Positions 53,417 through 63,306 of a stretch of DNA of 64,000 bases are shown piece after piece. The first letter of the stretch is position 1. Every line of letters starts with the position of its first letter. Location: the NCBI GenBank assembly GCA_016185245.1, contig JACPNZ010000016.1, forward strand, positions 1 through 64,000, written 5' to 3'. The notes beneath the pieces are model-generated. The model did not search any database, was not told the origin of the DNA, and saw nothing but the letters and a program-made list of their open reading frames with translations. Source of the DNA: Hyphomicrobiales bacterium (GTDB lineage Bacteria > Pseudomonadota > Alphaproteobacteria > Rhizobiales > Aestuariivirgaceae). The position numbers were made by a program, and so were the translations under genes.

Positions 53417-54250
53417 TTATGTCATGGGTGGCCAGAACGGCACCTCGGCCGGCGCCAGCCTGCCACCCAGCCGAATGGGGGCTACCGCCAGGGCGAGCCC
53501 GGTGCGGTCATCGGTTTCGACCGCCACGGCGCACAAGGTAGCCGGGCCCTCGGCCGGCCGGAAACGCTCGACCGGCAGCTTGCGCAGGAACCGGTTGAGC
53601 GGTTCCGCCTTGTCCATGCCAATGACCGAGTCGTAGTCGCCGGTCATGCCCACATCGGTCATATAGGCCGTGCCGCCGGAGAGTATCTGGTGGTCGGCGG
53701 TCGGCGTATGGGTATGGGTGCCGACCACGAGGCTCGCCCGCCCGTCGACAAAATGACCCATGGCCATCTTCTCGGAGGAGGCTTCGGCGTGGAAGTCGAT
53801 GAGGATGGCATCGCATTCGTGGGCCAAGGGGCAGAGGTCGAGCTGGCGAGCGACCGCCGGGAAGGGGTCGTCAAGCACCGGCTCGATCATCACCCGGCCC
53901 ATGGCGCTGACCACCAGCACCCGCCGCCCCGAGGACGTATCGACCAGGGCTGCCCCCCGCCCCGGACAGCCCGCCGGCCAGTTGACCGGGCGCAGCAAGG
54001 TCGGATGGCGCTCGATGAAGATCAGCGCCTCACGCTGGTCGAAGGCATGATTGCCGAGGGTGACCGCATCGGCACCGGCCGCCAGGAGCCCGAGGAAAAT
54101 CTCCTCGGTGATGCCGAAGCCGTGGGCGGCATTCTCGCCGTTTACCACAACGAGATCGGGGCGATAGCGCTCGCGGATCAGCGGCAGATCGCGGGCCACC
54201 GCCTCGCGGCCGGATTTTCCGACGACGTCGCCAACGAAGATCAGCCGCAT
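53417..54250 (-). CDS. ymdB: YmdB-family metallophosphoesterase
   Basis: A 277-residue metallophosphoesterase, a 2',3'-cyclic-nucleotide phosphodiesterase in Bacillus subtilis. It has MRLIFVGDVVGKSGREAV, VVVNGENAAHGFGI, ADAVTLGNHAFDQREAL and VVGTHTHTPTADHQIL, which supply the metal ligands. Its start overlaps the 5-FCL stop by 10 bases. The gene partner 5-FCL/YmdB is common in Hyphomicrobiales. Confidence 0.92.
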   Translation of the reverse strand: MRLIFVGDVVGKSGREAVARDLPLIRERYRPDLVVVNGENAAHGFGITEEIFLGLLAAGADAVTLGNHAFDQREALIFIERHPTLLRPVNWPAGCPGRGAALVDTSSGRRVLVVSAMGRVMIEPVLDDPFPAVARQLDLCPLAHECDAILIDFHAEASSEKMAMGHFVDGRASLVVGTHTHTPTADHQILSGGTAYMTDVGMTGDYDSVIGMDKAEPLNRFLRKLPVERFRPAEGPATLCAVAVETDDRTGLALAVAPIRLGGRLAPAEVPFWPPMT

Positions 54251-54816
54251 GCAAACACATCTTTCTCGGTCATGATGAAATCGAGCGGCTGGTCATAGGG
54301 AGCCCGCGGTACCGCCGCCACTTCTTGATCCGCATAGGCAACCCCGATGGCCACGACTTTTTTCAAAGCCCGGAGCTTGACCAGGGTGTGGTCGTAGAAG
54401 CCGCCGCCATAGCCGAGGCGATAGCCCAAGCGGTCGAAGGCCAGCATCGGCACCAGCAGCACGTCGGGCAAAACCTCGGGTGCCGTCTCCGGCGGCACCG
54501 GAATGTTCCAGATACCGGGAACCGTCGGCTCCCCCGGCGCCCAGGCGCGAAAGATGAGCGGCAGGCCTTCGCCCATTACGACGGGCATGGCTAAGAACCA
54601 GCCCTCGCCCGCCAGCCGCTTCAACAGCGGCAGGGTGGAGATTTCGCTCTTGTAGGGAAAGAAGCCCGAGACCACCATCTGCTGCGGCCCGCGCACCAAG
54701 GGCAGCCCGCGTTCCGCCAGCGCCCGCTTGGCCGTCTCGTGCAACGCCGCATGGGCCGCCGCCCGCCGTTTCGCCGCCTCGCCGCGCGCCCGGCGCTTTT
54801 CTTCTGCAATATCCAT
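54241..54816 (-). CDS. 5-formyltetrahydrofolate cyclo-ligase
   Basis: A 191-residue enzyme that makes 5,10-methenyl-THF from 5-formyl-THF with ATP. The family motifs are FFPYKSEISTLPLLKRLAGEG, DVLLVPMLAFDRLGYRLGYGGGFYDHTL (with the YGGGFYD phosphate loop) and VAIGVAYADQEVA. In many bacteria this gene (ygfA) lies next to 6S RNA; here ggt lies between the two. Confidence 0.92.
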   Translation of the reverse strand: MDIAEEKRRARGEAAKRRAAAHAALHETAKRALAERGLPLVRGPQQMVVSGFFPYKSEISTLPLLKRLAGEGWFLAMPVVMGEGLPLIFRAWAPGEPTVPGIWNIPVPPETAPEVLPDVLLVPMLAFDRLGYRLGYGGGFYDHTLVKLRALKKVVAIGVAYADQEVAAVPRAPYDQPLDFIMTEKDVFACG

Positions 54817-54822
54817 GGCAAC

Positions 54823-56586
54823 TCAGAAGCCGACCGCGGCACCGGCCGGACGCCGGTCGTCATGGGCGCCATAGAGGAGGCCGGGGACCGGTTTGCTGCC
54901 GGCCATGGCGTCGTTGCCGGAGCTCGGCTGGGTACTGGATGGGGTTTCGGCGGGCCCGATAAGGATCGCCTCGGCCGCCCCCCACGGCGATTGCTCGACG
55001 ATCTTGTAGCCCATGCCGGTCAGGATGGACTTCGTATCGGGAGAAAGCGCGAAGGGTTCGGCGGAAATCTGATCCGGCAGCCACTGGTGATGGATGCGCG
55101 GCGCATCGACCGCCTCCTGGATATTCATGCCGTAATCGACGACATTGACGATGACCTGCACCACGATGGTGATGATCCGCGATCCGCCGGGGCTGCCGAG
55201 CACCATGAAGGTCTTGCCATCCTTGGTGACGATCGTCGGGCTCATCGAGCTCAGCGGCCGCTTGCCCGGCGCTATCGCATTGGTCTTGCCCTGGATGAGA
55301 CCGAATAGGTTTGGCACTCCCGGCTTGACGGTGAAATCATCCATCTCGTCGTTGAGGAAGAAGCCGGTATCCCCGGCCATGATCTTGGCGCCGAACAGAG
55401 CATTGAGGGTGTAGGTCACAGCGACGGCGTTGCCGGCCGCATCGACGATTGAGTAATGCGTGGTCTCGCTGCCCTCATGCGGTGGCACGCCGGGCTGCAC
55501 ATCCTTCGAATTCGACGCTTTCGCCGCGTCGATCTTGGCTCTGATCTCGGCGGCGTAGGACTTGGAAAGCAGGCGCTCCAGCGGGTTGTTGACGAAGGCA
55601 GGGTCACCCAGCAGGAAATTGCGGTCGACGAAGCTGTGGCGCATCGCTTCGGTCATGACATGGATCGCCAGGCCTGAGTGAAAGCCCAGTTCGGTCATCG
55701 GATAGCCTTCGATGATGTTGAGGATCTCGCAGATCGCCGTGCCGCCGGAACTCGGCGGTGGCGACGATATCAGCGCATAGCCCCGATAGGTGCAGCGCAC
55801 CGGGGGAGTCTCGCTCACCGTATAATCGGCGAAATCCCGTTTCGTCAGTATTCCGCCATTGGCCTGGCTTGCCGTCACCACCGCATCGGCAATGGGTCCT
55901 TTGTAGAATGCAGCGGGGCCGTCCCTGGCGATACTCGCAAGTGTCGCTGCGAGGTTCTTCTGGACCAGGCGGTCACCCGCCTTCCGCGGTTTGTCGCCGT
56001 TGAGAAAGATCGCGGCGACGCCGGGCTTTTCGGCAAAGCTCTTGGTGGCGCCGGCAAGGATATCGGCATCGCCCTGGGTGAGGACAAAGCCCTCGCCGGC
56101 AAGCTTGATCGCCGGTGCCATGACCGCCTGACGCGGCAGGGTGCCGTATTTTTGCAGCAGCGTGTCGAGGCCGAGCACCGTTCCCGGCACGGCAACCGCC
56201 AGATAGCCCTTCAGGCTGAGGTCGGGGACAACCTCGCCCTTGGCGTCGAGGAACATGGTGGCGGTCGCCGCGGCCGGCGCTTTTTCGCGAAAGTTGAGGA
56301 AGATATCCCGGCCATCGGCGAGATGCAGGGTGGCAAATCCGCCGCCGCCAAGATTGCCGCAACAGGGATTGGTGACCGCCAGGACATAGCCCACCGCCAC
56401 CGCCGCATCGACGGCATTGCCGCCTTTGCGCAACACCTCGGCACCAACTTCGGAGGCGATGCGCTGGGAGCTCACGACCATCCCGTTGGCCGCCGTCACC
56501 GGCGCCGGCGAGACGGCCCAGGCGGTGGAACCGGCGGTCGCCAGGCAAAGCAGCGCGATCAATACGCCCAGTCCGCGTCTACTCAT
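54823..56586 (-). CDS. ggt: Gamma-glutamyltransferase Ggt
   Basis: A 587-residue periplasmic enzyme that hydrolyses or transfers the gamma-glutamyl group of glutathione, self-cleaving into two subunits. A signal peptide (RRGLGVLIALLCLATAGSTAWA) is followed by AANGMVVSSQRIASEVGAEVLRKGGNAVDAAVAVGY; the nucleophilic Thr is in EGSETTHYSIVDAAGNAVA; ALFGAKIMAGDTGFFLNDEMDDF and SSMSPTIV follow. GGGAG precedes ATG 56586; the longer form from 56688 would run into the RNA gene. The C-terminus is Pro/Ala-rich. Confidence 0.92.
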   Translation of the reverse strand: MSRRGLGVLIALLCLATAGSTAWAVSPAPVTAANGMVVSSQRIASEVGAEVLRKGGNAVDAAVAVGYVLAVTNPCCGNLGGGGFATLHLADGRDIFLNFREKAPAAATATMFLDAKGEVVPDLSLKGYLAVAVPGTVLGLDTLLQKYGTLPRQAVMAPAIKLAGEGFVLTQGDADILAGATKSFAEKPGVAAIFLNGDKPRKAGDRLVQKNLAATLASIARDGPAAFYKGPIADAVVTASQANGGILTKRDFADYTVSETPPVRCTYRGYALISSPPPSSGGTAICEILNIIEGYPMTELGFHSGLAIHVMTEAMRHSFVDRNFLLGDPAFVNNPLERLLSKSYAAEIRAKIDAAKASNSKDVQPGVPPHEGSETTHYSIVDAAGNAVAVTYTLNALFGAKIMAGDTGFFLNDEMDDFTVKPGVPNLFGLIQGKTNAIAPGKRPLSSMSPTIVTKDGKTFMVLGSPGGSRIITIVVQVIVNVVDYGMNIQEAVDAPRIHHQWLPDQISAEPFALSPDTKSILTGMGYKIVEQSPWGAAEAILIGPAETPSSTQPSSGNDAMAGSKPVPGLLYGAHDDRRPAGAAVGF

Positions 56587-56609
56587 GTCACACTCCCTCA
56601 GCGGCCAAG

Positions 56610-56752
56610 GCGAAAGCGGCGAGCCACCATGGGCCGTGGGAGAGTACGATCCCGGGTCCCTACTTGCGTAGGTGGGCACCATTTGCACGAGGCCACGGCC
56701 AAGTACAGGGACAGCACCCGAGAGAATCGTATAGGCCCCAGGGATAAAGTCT
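56610..56752 (-). ncRNA. ssrS: Candidate 6S RNA (ssrS)
   Basis: The 247-base gap between ggt and zapA carries a long rod-like fold. GGGCC (56631-56635) pairs with GGCCC (56734-56738), TACGAT (56645-56650) with ATCGTA (56726-56731), CCCG/CGGG-type pairing follows, and CCCTACTTG (56658-56666) faces CAAGTACAGGG (56700-56710), giving about 110 nt of interrupted helix. On the minus strand it begins near TATCCCTGGGG, similar to my memory of alphaproteobacterial 6S 5' ends. Position after zapA and near 5-FCL is the usual 6S site. 6S RNA binds RNA polymerase holoenzyme as a promoter mimic. Ends are approximate. Confidence 0.55.
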
Positions 56753-56833
56753 CCACACGCACCGGGCAGCCCGCCAAGTCCCTATTTAGGAAGAACCACT
56801 GCCAATGTCCATGTGTGCGGCAGCTACGGTCCG

Positions 56834-57190
56834 CTACCCGCCCATCGCCCGCGCTAGGAGTTGGAGACGCTGCGTGACCGCATCGAGCCTGGAGGTGGCA
56901 CGGGTCTCGATGTCGTGGGTTTCGCTGCGGGCCTGATCGCGCAGCTGCTTGACGTCCTGCACTTCGCCTTCCAGCGCCTCGATCCTCCGGATCGCTTCCG
57001 ATAACCGGTCGGCCACCATCAGGCCCGACATGACCAGGAGCCGGATGTCGCCCACCGTGCCGACGCTCTGGCGGATGCGGATGACCTCGCTGTCGAGAAG
57101 CTTCGCCAGCTCGCGCAGGTGGTCTTCCTCGCCGTCCGGGCACTGCATGGTGTAGGGTCGGCCGTTCACCTCGACGATGACATGGGCCAT
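56834..57190 (-). CDS. zapA: Cell division protein ZapA
   Basis: A 118-residue FtsZ-associated protein: [35 protein letters not shown] is the N-terminal globular part and [24 protein letters not shown] the coiled coil. ZapA bundles FtsZ filaments at the division site. ATG 57190 gives the usual start; it lies 4 bases after the DUF4164 gene. 6S RNA follows it downstream. Confidence 0.9.
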   Translation of the reverse strand: MAHVIVEVNGRPYTMQCPDGEEDHLRELAKLLDSEVIRIRQSVGTVGDIRLLVMSGLMVADRLSEAIRRIEALEGEVQDVKQLRDQARSETHDIETRATSRLDAVTQRLQLLARAMGG

Positions 57191-57194
57191 GGCG

Positions 57195-57479
57195 TCAGTC
57201 TCCGGTATTGGAATGGAGCACGGCGCGGATGCGCGACATGGCGGCGTCGATCTTGCCGGCGGCCTGCTTGCTGGTATCGACCAACTCGCCCGCCTTGGAG
57301 CGGACGAGATCGAGTTCATGAGCGAGCTTGGAACGGTCCTTACGGAGCGCATCGGCCTCCTGGACCAGGTCGGCGGCACGCCTTTCGCCGTCCTGCCGGC
57401 GGGCCATTGCCGCTTCGATGGCCGTCAGAGCCTGCTCGAACCGCGTGAACGCTTCATCCAATTTGTCAGTGTCTGCCAT
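57195..57479 (-). CDS. DUF4164-family coiled-coil protein
   Basis: A 94-residue coiled-coil protein: [27 protein letters not shown] and [21 protein letters not shown]. It matches the DUF4164 family found next to zapA in Hyphomicrobiales. It starts at ATG 57479. It is likely a division-associated small protein by context only. It is divergent from tkt with 177 bases between. Confidence 0.75.
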   Translation of the reverse strand: MADTDKLDEAFTRFEQALTAIEAAMARRQDGERRAADLVQEADALRKDRSKLAHELDLVRSKAGELVDTSKQAAGKIDAAMSRIRAVLHSNTGD

Positions 57480-57656
57480 TCTGCCCCCTGGCAAACCACG
57501 AGAATCCCGAACGCATCCTCGTTTGTTACCATATGCCGACGCCTGGGCAAGCGCAACGTCAGACCGCGGGGGACCCTGCGCTATCCGCCATTGACTCGCG
57601 AAAGCCCGGTGTTATCAGAGGCGCAATTCCGCCAGCCCTCGAGGAATCCCCGGAAA

Positions 57657-59633
57657 ATGACTGCAATTTCCGCCGAACCCACCCGCGCCATGGCCAATGC
57701 CATCCGGGCCCTCAGCATGGATGCGGTGCAGAAGGCCAATTCCGGTCATCCCGGCCTGCCCATGGGGGCGGCCGACCTGGCCACGGTGCTCTTCACCCAG
57801 TTCCTCAAGTTCGACGCCGCCGACCCCCACTGGCCCGACCGTGATCGCTTCATCCTGTCGGCCGGCCATGGCTCGATGCTGCTCTATTCGCTGCTCTATC
57901 TCCTCGGCTACCAGGATATGACCCTGGAGCAACTGAAGAGTTTCCGCCAGTTGGGCTCGAAGACGGCGGGCCACCCGGAATTCGGCCACGCCACCGGCAT
58001 CGAAACGACCACCGGCCCCCTTGGCCAGGGGATTGCCAATTCGGTCGGCTTCGCCATCGCCGAGCGCCACCTCAACGCCCGCTTCGGCGACGATCTGGTC
58101 AACCACAAGACCTATGTACTGGCCGGCGACGGCTGCCTGATGGAAGGCATCTCCCAGGAGGCGGTGACGCTGGCCGGCCACCTCAAGCTCAAGAACCTCA
58201 TTGTCCTGTGGGACGACAACGGCATCTCGATCGACGGCAAACTGTCGATGTCCGATTCGACCGACCAGCTCGCCCGTTTCGCTGCCGCCAACTGGAATGT
58301 CACAAGGGTCGATGGCCACAATGCCGAGGCGGTCGCCGGCGCCCTTGCCGCGGCCCAGACCGCCGGCCGGCCATCGCTCATCGCCTGCAGGACCATCATC
58401 GGCTTCGGCGCCCCCACCAAGCAGGGAACCGCCGCCACCCACGGCTCGCCGCTGGGTGCGGAAGAAATCGCCGGAGCCCGCAAGGCACTCGGCTGGGACT
58501 ATCCGCCCTTCGTTGTTCCCGACGAACTCCTGAAAGCCTGGCGCGCCGCCGGCCGTCGCGGCGCCGCCGCCCGCGCCGACTGGCAAAAGCGGCTTGCCGC
58601 CTCAGGCCACAAGGCGGAATTCGCCCGCCTTGTGGCCAACCGGCTGCCGGAAAACTTCGACGCCATCATCGACGCCTACAAGAGGGAACTGGCCAAGAAC
58701 CCGCCGTGGATTGCCACCCGCAATGCTTCGCAGAACGCCCTTGACGTGATCAATCCGGCCGTCCCTGAGACGATCGGCGGCTCGGCCGATCTGACCGGCT
58801 CCAACAACACCAAGTCGAAGGACTTGAAGTCCCTCACCGCCGCCGATTATTCCGGCCGCTATGTCTATTACGGCATCCGCGAGCATGGCATGGCGGCGGC
58901 GATGAACGGCATGGCTCTGCACGGCGGGGTCATTCCCTATGGCGGGACCTTCCTGGTATTCACCGACTACTGCCGGCCGTCGCTCCGGCTTTCGGCGCTG
59001 ATGGGCCAGCGCGTCATCTATGTGATGACCCATGATTCGATCGGCCTCGGCGAGGACGGACCGACGCACCAGCCGGTCGAACAGTTGGCGGCCCTTCGCG
59101 TCATCCCAAACCTCAACGTCTTCCGCCCCTGCGATGCGGTGGAAACCGCCGAATGCTGGCAGCTCGCCCTTAAGGATACCGGGCGCCCGAGCATCCTGGC
59201 CCTGACCCGGCAGAAGCTGAAGCCGGCCCGGCTTACCTATTCGGCCAAGAACCTGTGTGCGCTGGGCGCCTATGAGATCGCTCCTTCGGCGAAAAAGTCG
59301 AAGGCGGTGATCTTCGCCTCGGGCTCCGAGGTCGAGATCGCCTTGGCCGCCAAGCAGGCCCTCGACAAGCAGGGCATTCCCACCCGTGTGGTTTCGGTGC
59401 CGTCGATGGAACTCTTCCACCGCCAGGGCAAGGCCTACCGGGAAAGGCTCCTCGGCGCCGAGAAGATCCGCATCGCCGTCGAGGCCGGTGTGCGCACCGG
59501 CTGGGATCGTTTCATCGGCTTGGACGGCAAGTTCATCGGCATGACGGGCTTCGGCGCGAGCGCTCCGGCCGAAAAGCTCTACGAGCATTTCGGCATTACC
59601 CCCAAGGCCGTGGTCAAGGCGGCGAGGAGCTAG
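57657..59633 (+). CDS. tkt: Transketolase
   Basis: A 658-residue thiamine diphosphate enzyme of the pentose phosphate/Calvin-type rearrangements. Motifs: [33 protein letters not shown], the TPP/Mg motif [20 protein letters not shown] ending in [22 protein letters not shown], and in the second domain [21 protein letters not shown] and [23 protein letters not shown] 57657 gives the canonical start. The pgk gene follows 4 bases after the stop. Confidence 0.96.
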   Translation: MTAISAEPTRAMANAIRALSMDAVQKANSGHPGLPMGAADLATVLFTQFLKFDAADPHWPDRDRFILSAGHGSMLLYSLLYLLGYQDMTLEQLKSFRQLGSKTAGHPEFGHATGIETTTGPLGQGIANSVGFAIAERHLNARFGDDLVNHKTYVLAGDGCLMEGISQEAVTLAGHLKLKNLIVLWDDNGISIDGKLSMSDSTDQLARFAAANWNVTRVDGHNAEAVAGALAAAQTAGRPSLIACRTIIGFGAPTKQGTAATHGSPLGAEEIAGARKALGWDYPPFVVPDELLKAWRAAGRRGAAARADWQKRLAASGHKAEFARLVANRLPENFDAIIDAYKRELAKNPPWIATRNASQNALDVINPAVPETIGGSADLTGSNNTKSKDLKSLTAADYSGRYVYYGIREHGMAAAMNGMALHGGVIPYGGTFLVFTDYCRPSLRLSALMGQRVIYVMTHDSIGLGEDGPTHQPVEQLAALRVIPNLNVFRPCDAVETAECWQLALKDTGRPSILALTRQKLKPARLTYSAKNLCALGAYEIAPSAKKSKAVIFASGSEVEIALAAKQALDKQGIPTRVVSVPSMELFHRQGKAYRERLLGAEKIRIAVEAGVRTGWDRFIGLDGKFIGMTGFGASAPAEKLYEHFGITPKAVVKAARS

Positions 59634-59637
59634 CGAC

Positions 59638-60828
59638 ATGCCGGCCTTCCGTACACTGAACGATGTCGACGTGACCGGAAAGCGCGTCGTCCTGCGCCTC
59701 GATCTCAACGTGCCGATCGCCAATGGCGTGGTGACCGACGCCACCCGCATCGAGCGCGTCGTGCCGACCATCCGCGAGCTTCTCGACAAGGGCGCCGCTG
59801 TTATCATCCTCGCCCATTTCGAGCGGCCCAAGGGCAAGGTGGTGCCGGAGATGTCGTTGAAGCCCGTGGCACCGGCGTTGGAACGGCAACTGGGCGCGCC
59901 CGTCACTTTCATCTTCACCGACTGGCGCACTGCCCCACAAGTCGATGCAAAGCCCGGCCACTGCGTATTGATGGAAAATACCCGCTTCCATCCGGGCGAG
60001 GAGAAGAACGACGAGGGTTTCTCGAAACTGCTGGCGGGCCTCGGCGACATCTTCGTTAACGACGCCTTTTCCGCCGCCCACCGCGCCCATTCATCGACCG
60101 AGGGCATAGCCCATTTCATCCCGGCCTTCGCCGGCCGCGCCATGGAAGCCGAACTGAAGGCTCTCCAGATGGCGCTGGAAAATCCCAAGCGCCCGCTGGT
60201 GGCGGTGGTCGGTGGCGCCAAGGTCTCGAGCAAGCTCGAGCTTCTCGGCAATCTTTCGGGGATTGCCAATGTGATCGTCATCGGCGGCGGCATGGCTAAC
60301 ACCTTTCTCGCAGCGCAAGGAGTGGCGGTCGGCAAGTCGCTGTGCGAGCACGATCTCGCCGACACGGCCCGTGCCATCCTGGCCACCGCCAAGGCGAGGA
60401 ATTGCGCCATCCTGCTTCCTATCGACGCGGTGGTGGCCCGGGAATTCCGGGCCGGTGCCGCGAGCCGCACCGCAGGCCTCGCCGAGGTGGCGGCCAACGA
60501 GATGATCCTCGATGTCGGGGCCCGGACCGTCGCAGCCATCAATGCTGCCTTCGACGCCGCCGCCACTTTGGTTTGGAACGGGCCTCTCGGCGCCTTCGAG
60601 ATTGCCCCCTTCGATGCCGCAACCGTAGCGACCGCCCGCCATGCGGCAGCGCTTACCCGGGGCCACAAGCTCACCTCCGTCGCCGGCGGCGGAGATACGG
60701 TTGCAGCCCTCAATCACGCCGGCGTGGCAAGTGATTTCACCTATATTTCAACTGCCGGCGGGGCTTTCCTCGAATGGCTCGAGGGCAAGCCCCTGCCCGG
60801 CGTCAAGGCTCTGGAGGAACCGACATGA
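59638..60828 (+). CDS. pgk: Phosphoglycerate kinase
   Basis: A 396-residue glycolytic kinase. [19 protein letters not shown] near the N-terminus, [29 protein letters not shown] (as [15 protein letters not shown]), [33 protein letters not shown] and [15 protein letters not shown] and [13 protein letters not shown] complete the family. It is coupled to fba by ATGA overlap at 60825-60828. Confidence 0.96.
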   Translation: MPAFRTLNDVDVTGKRVVLRLDLNVPIANGVVTDATRIERVVPTIRELLDKGAAVIILAHFERPKGKVVPEMSLKPVAPALERQLGAPVTFIFTDWRTAPQVDAKPGHCVLMENTRFHPGEEKNDEGFSKLLAGLGDIFVNDAFSAAHRAHSSTEGIAHFIPAFAGRAMEAELKALQMALENPKRPLVAVVGGAKVSSKLELLGNLSGIANVIVIGGGMANTFLAAQGVAVGKSLCEHDLADTARAILATAKARNCAILLPIDAVVAREFRAGAASRTAGLAEVAANEMILDVGARTVAAINAAFDAAATLVWNGPLGAFEIAPFDAATVATARHAAALTRGHKLTSVAGGGDTVAALNHAGVASDFTYISTAGGAFLEWLEGKPLPGVKALEEPT

Positions 60829-61844
60829 TCGACAAGCTCAATGCCATCGCCAACCGCATGGTCGCCCCCGGCAAGGGCATTCTCGCCGCCGACGAATCGA
60901 CCGCCTCGATTGCCAAGCGCCTGGAATCGATCAAGGTGGTGTCGACCGAGGAAAGCCGCCGCGACTATCGCGAGATGCTGTTCGGCGCCAAGGAAGCGAT
61001 GCAGAGTTACATCTCCGGCGTCATCCTGTTCGACGAGACGCTGCGCCAGAAGGCGCGGAACGGGACGCCATTGGTCGACCTGATCAAGGCGGCGGGAGCC
61101 GTCCCCGGCATCAAGCTCGACACCGGGGCGAAGCCGCTGGCCCTGTCCCTTGGCGAGACCGTGACCGAAGGCCTCGACGGGCTTGCCGGGCGCGTCGCCG
61201 AGTATGCCAAGCTCGGGGCCGAATTCGCCAAGTGGCGCGCCGTCATCGACATCGGCAAGGGCATTCCCACCCACAATGCCATCCACGCCAACGCCCATGC
61301 GCTCGCCCGCTACGCCGCCATCTGCCAGGCCGGCGGCATCGTGCCGATGGTCGAACCGGAAGTGCTGATGGACGGCGACCACGACATCGACGCTTGCGCC
61401 GCAGCCTCCGAATGGGCGCTGAAGGAACAGTTCCAGGAACTGTTCTACGCTGGCGTGCAGCTCGAAGGCATCATCCTCAAGCCCAACATGGTGATCTCCG
61501 GCAAGAAATGCGCCAAGCAGGCCAGCCGCGAGGAAGTGGCGGAAAAGACCCTGAAGGTCTTGAAGCGCTGCGTGCCCGCCGCGGTTCCCGGCATCGCCTT
61601 CCTGTCGGGCGGCCAGTCGGGCGAGGATGCGACCGCGCACTTGCACTTGATGAATGCCGCCGGTCCCCTCCCCTGGAAGCTCACCTTCTCCTATGGCCGG
61701 GCACTTCAGTCCGATGCGCTGAAGGCCTGGGGCGGCAAGATGGAGAATGTCGCCGCCGGCCAGAAGGCCTTCGCCCACCGGGCCCGCATGAATGCCCTGG
61801 CCGCCTCCGGCAAGTGGGCCCAGTCGCTGGAGAAGGCGGCCTGA
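60825..61844 (+). CDS. fba: Class I fructose-bisphosphate aldolase
   Basis: A 339-residue Schiff-base aldolase: [81 protein letters not shown] (Schiff-base Lys) and [19 protein letters not shown]. This is the eukaryotic-like class I enzyme rather than the zinc-dependent class II form. It cleaves fructose-1,6-bisphosphate to the triose phosphates. Its 3' end overlaps the ThiE-like gene start region. Confidence 0.95.
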   Translation: MIDKLNAIANRMVAPGKGILAADESTASIAKRLESIKVVSTEESRRDYREMLFGAKEAMQSYISGVILFDETLRQKARNGTPLVDLIKAAGAVPGIKLDTGAKPLALSLGETVTEGLDGLAGRVAEYAKLGAEFAKWRAVIDIGKGIPTHNAIHANAHALARYAAICQAGGIVPMVEPEVLMDGDHDIDACAAASEWALKEQFQELFYAGVQLEGIILKPNMVISGKKCAKQASREEVAEKTLKVLKRCVPAAVPGIAFLSGGQSGEDATAHLHLMNAAGPLPWKLTFSYGRALQSDALKAWGGKMENVAAGQKAFAHRARMNALAASGKWAQSLEKAA

Positions 61845-62407
61845 AACCGCGCCTTTTTCTGGTCGCACCGGTTGGTCCCGACGACGGGATTTCAGCCTGC
61901 CTCGCCGCCGCATGTGCGGCGGGCGATGTGGCAAGCATTCTCGTGCCGTCCTCGGCGGGCAAGGAGCTGGTGGCGCTAGCCCAGTCGAAGGGAGTGGCGG
62001 TGCTGGTTGCCGGCGATCCGAGCCATGTGTCGCGCCTGGGCGCCGACGGCGTCCATGTGGATGCCGAAGCCGTCGAGGACGCCCGCCGCTCGGTTGGCAG
62101 GGACGGCATCGTCGGCGCCTTCGCCGGCTCCTCCCGCCACCTCGCCATGACCGCTGCGGAAGCCGGGGCCGACTACGTGGCGCTGGCACAAACCGGCGCC
62201 AGCGTCGGCGGCGAGCCCATCGTCAAGTGGTGGGCGGAAATTTCCGAGATCCCTTGCGTTGCCTTCGAGCCCGTGGAGGCAGCCGACCTCGACACATTGC
62301 TGCCGCAGACTCCCGACTTTATCAGGCCGCCGGATGCCATGTGGACTGACGCCGAAACCGCCCACCGCCTGGTCTCCTCCCTGACGCAGCGCCTGCCGGA
62401 AAAATGA
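61814..62407 (+). CDS. ThiE-like (thiamine phosphate synthase fold) protein
   Basis: About 190 residues with the ThiE TIM-barrel layout: LGADGVHVDAEAVEDAR, GIVGAFAGSSRHLAMTAAEAGADYVALAQTG and PCVAFEPVEAADLD. The usual HVGQxDLP motif is changed to VHVDAEAV, so thiamine phosphate synthase activity is doubtful. The start is uncertain: GTG 61814 (31 bases inside fba) or CTG 61841 (overlapping the fba stop as CTGA, with GGAGAAGG at 61829-61836). The ThiE/fba neighbourhood is common in Hyphomicrobiales. Confidence 0.75.
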   Translation: MGPVAGEGGLKPRLFLVAPVGPDDGISACLAAACAAGDVASILVPSSAGKELVALAQSKGVAVLVAGDPSHVSRLGADGVHVDAEAVEDARRSVGRDGIVGAFAGSSRHLAMTAAEAGADYVALAQTGASVGGEPIVKWWAEISEIPCVAFEPVEAADLDTLLPQTPDFIRPPDAMWTDAETAHRLVSSLTQRLPEK

Positions 62408-63300
62408 AACGTTTCGCTATTATCCTTTTATCGCTCCTGCTCATCGCGGGCCCTGCCGTTGCCGGCGGAAGCTTCGAGGAGGCGGAAGCGCTCTATGGCG
62501 AAAGGGACTACAAGGCGGCCCGCGCCATCGCCGAGCCTTTAGCCGTGGCGGGCGATCCCCGCGCCATGGCCATGCTCGGCGCCATGTATCAGATGGGCCG
62601 TGGCGCCGAAACCGATCTCGCCAGGGCCATCGACTGGTATAAGAAGGCGGCCGCCGCCGGCCAAGTACCGGCCCAATTCGCTCTCGGCATGATCTATCTC
62701 GACGGCTCCCTCGGCTCGATCGATTATGACGCCGGCGCCAACTGGGTGGGAAAGGCGGCGCGAGCCGGAAATCCCGAAGCCCAGTTCAACATGGGTCTCC
62801 TCGCCTCCGGCGCCTTCGGTAATCCGCCCGACTGGCCGGCGGCGGCGGACTGGTATCGCATGGCGGCCGAGCGTGGGCTTGCCAAGGGCCAGTACAACCT
62901 TGCCGTCCTCTATCTCGAGGGCCGCGGCGTTACCAAGGACGAGGTCGAGGCGGCCAAGTGGCTGGCCAAGGCTGCCACCCAGGGCAATGCCGATGCGGCC
63001 CTCGACTATGGCGTCCTGGTCTTGCGCGGCGAGGGTGTGCAGAAGGACGAAAGGATCGGAGCCCAATGGCTTTTGGTCTCGGCCAGGCGCGGCAATGTGG
63101 TGGCCGAGAACCGGGTGGCCAGGCTCTACGCCTACGGCAAAGGCGTCGCCGCCGATCCGGTCGAGGCCCTCAAGTGGAACATCCTGGCGACCCGCGGCGG
63201 CCGGCCCGACGCCGAGCTTGATACCCTCCTCGAGCCGCTGACCGCCGCCCAGAAGGCCGAAGCCCAGCGCCGCGCCGACGCCTTCCAGCCGGTCAATTGA
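62404..63300 (+). CDS. Exported Sel1-repeat protein
   Basis: A 298-residue periplasmic protein. A signal peptide (KRFAIILLSLLLIAGPAVAGG) is followed by six or so Sel1-like (SLR/TPR) repeats, such as AMAMLGAMYQMGRGAETDLARAIDWYKKAAAAG, AQFALGMIYLDG and GQYNLAVLYLEGRGVTKDEVEAAKWLAKAATQG. Such proteins scaffold protein complexes. It overlaps the ThiE-like gene by 4 bases (ATGA). It is the last gene of the tkt-pgk-fba series. Confidence 0.9.
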   Translation: MKRFAIILLSLLLIAGPAVAGGSFEEAEALYGERDYKAARAIAEPLAVAGDPRAMAMLGAMYQMGRGAETDLARAIDWYKKAAAAGQVPAQFALGMIYLDGSLGSIDYDAGANWVGKAARAGNPEAQFNMGLLASGAFGNPPDWPAAADWYRMAAERGLAKGQYNLAVLYLEGRGVTKDEVEAAKWLAKAATQGNADAALDYGVLVLRGEGVQKDERIGAQWLLVSARRGNVVAENRVARLYAYGKGVAADPVEALKWNILATRGGRPDAELDTLLEPLTAAQKAEAQRRADAFQPVN

Positions 63301-63306
63301 GGTCTC

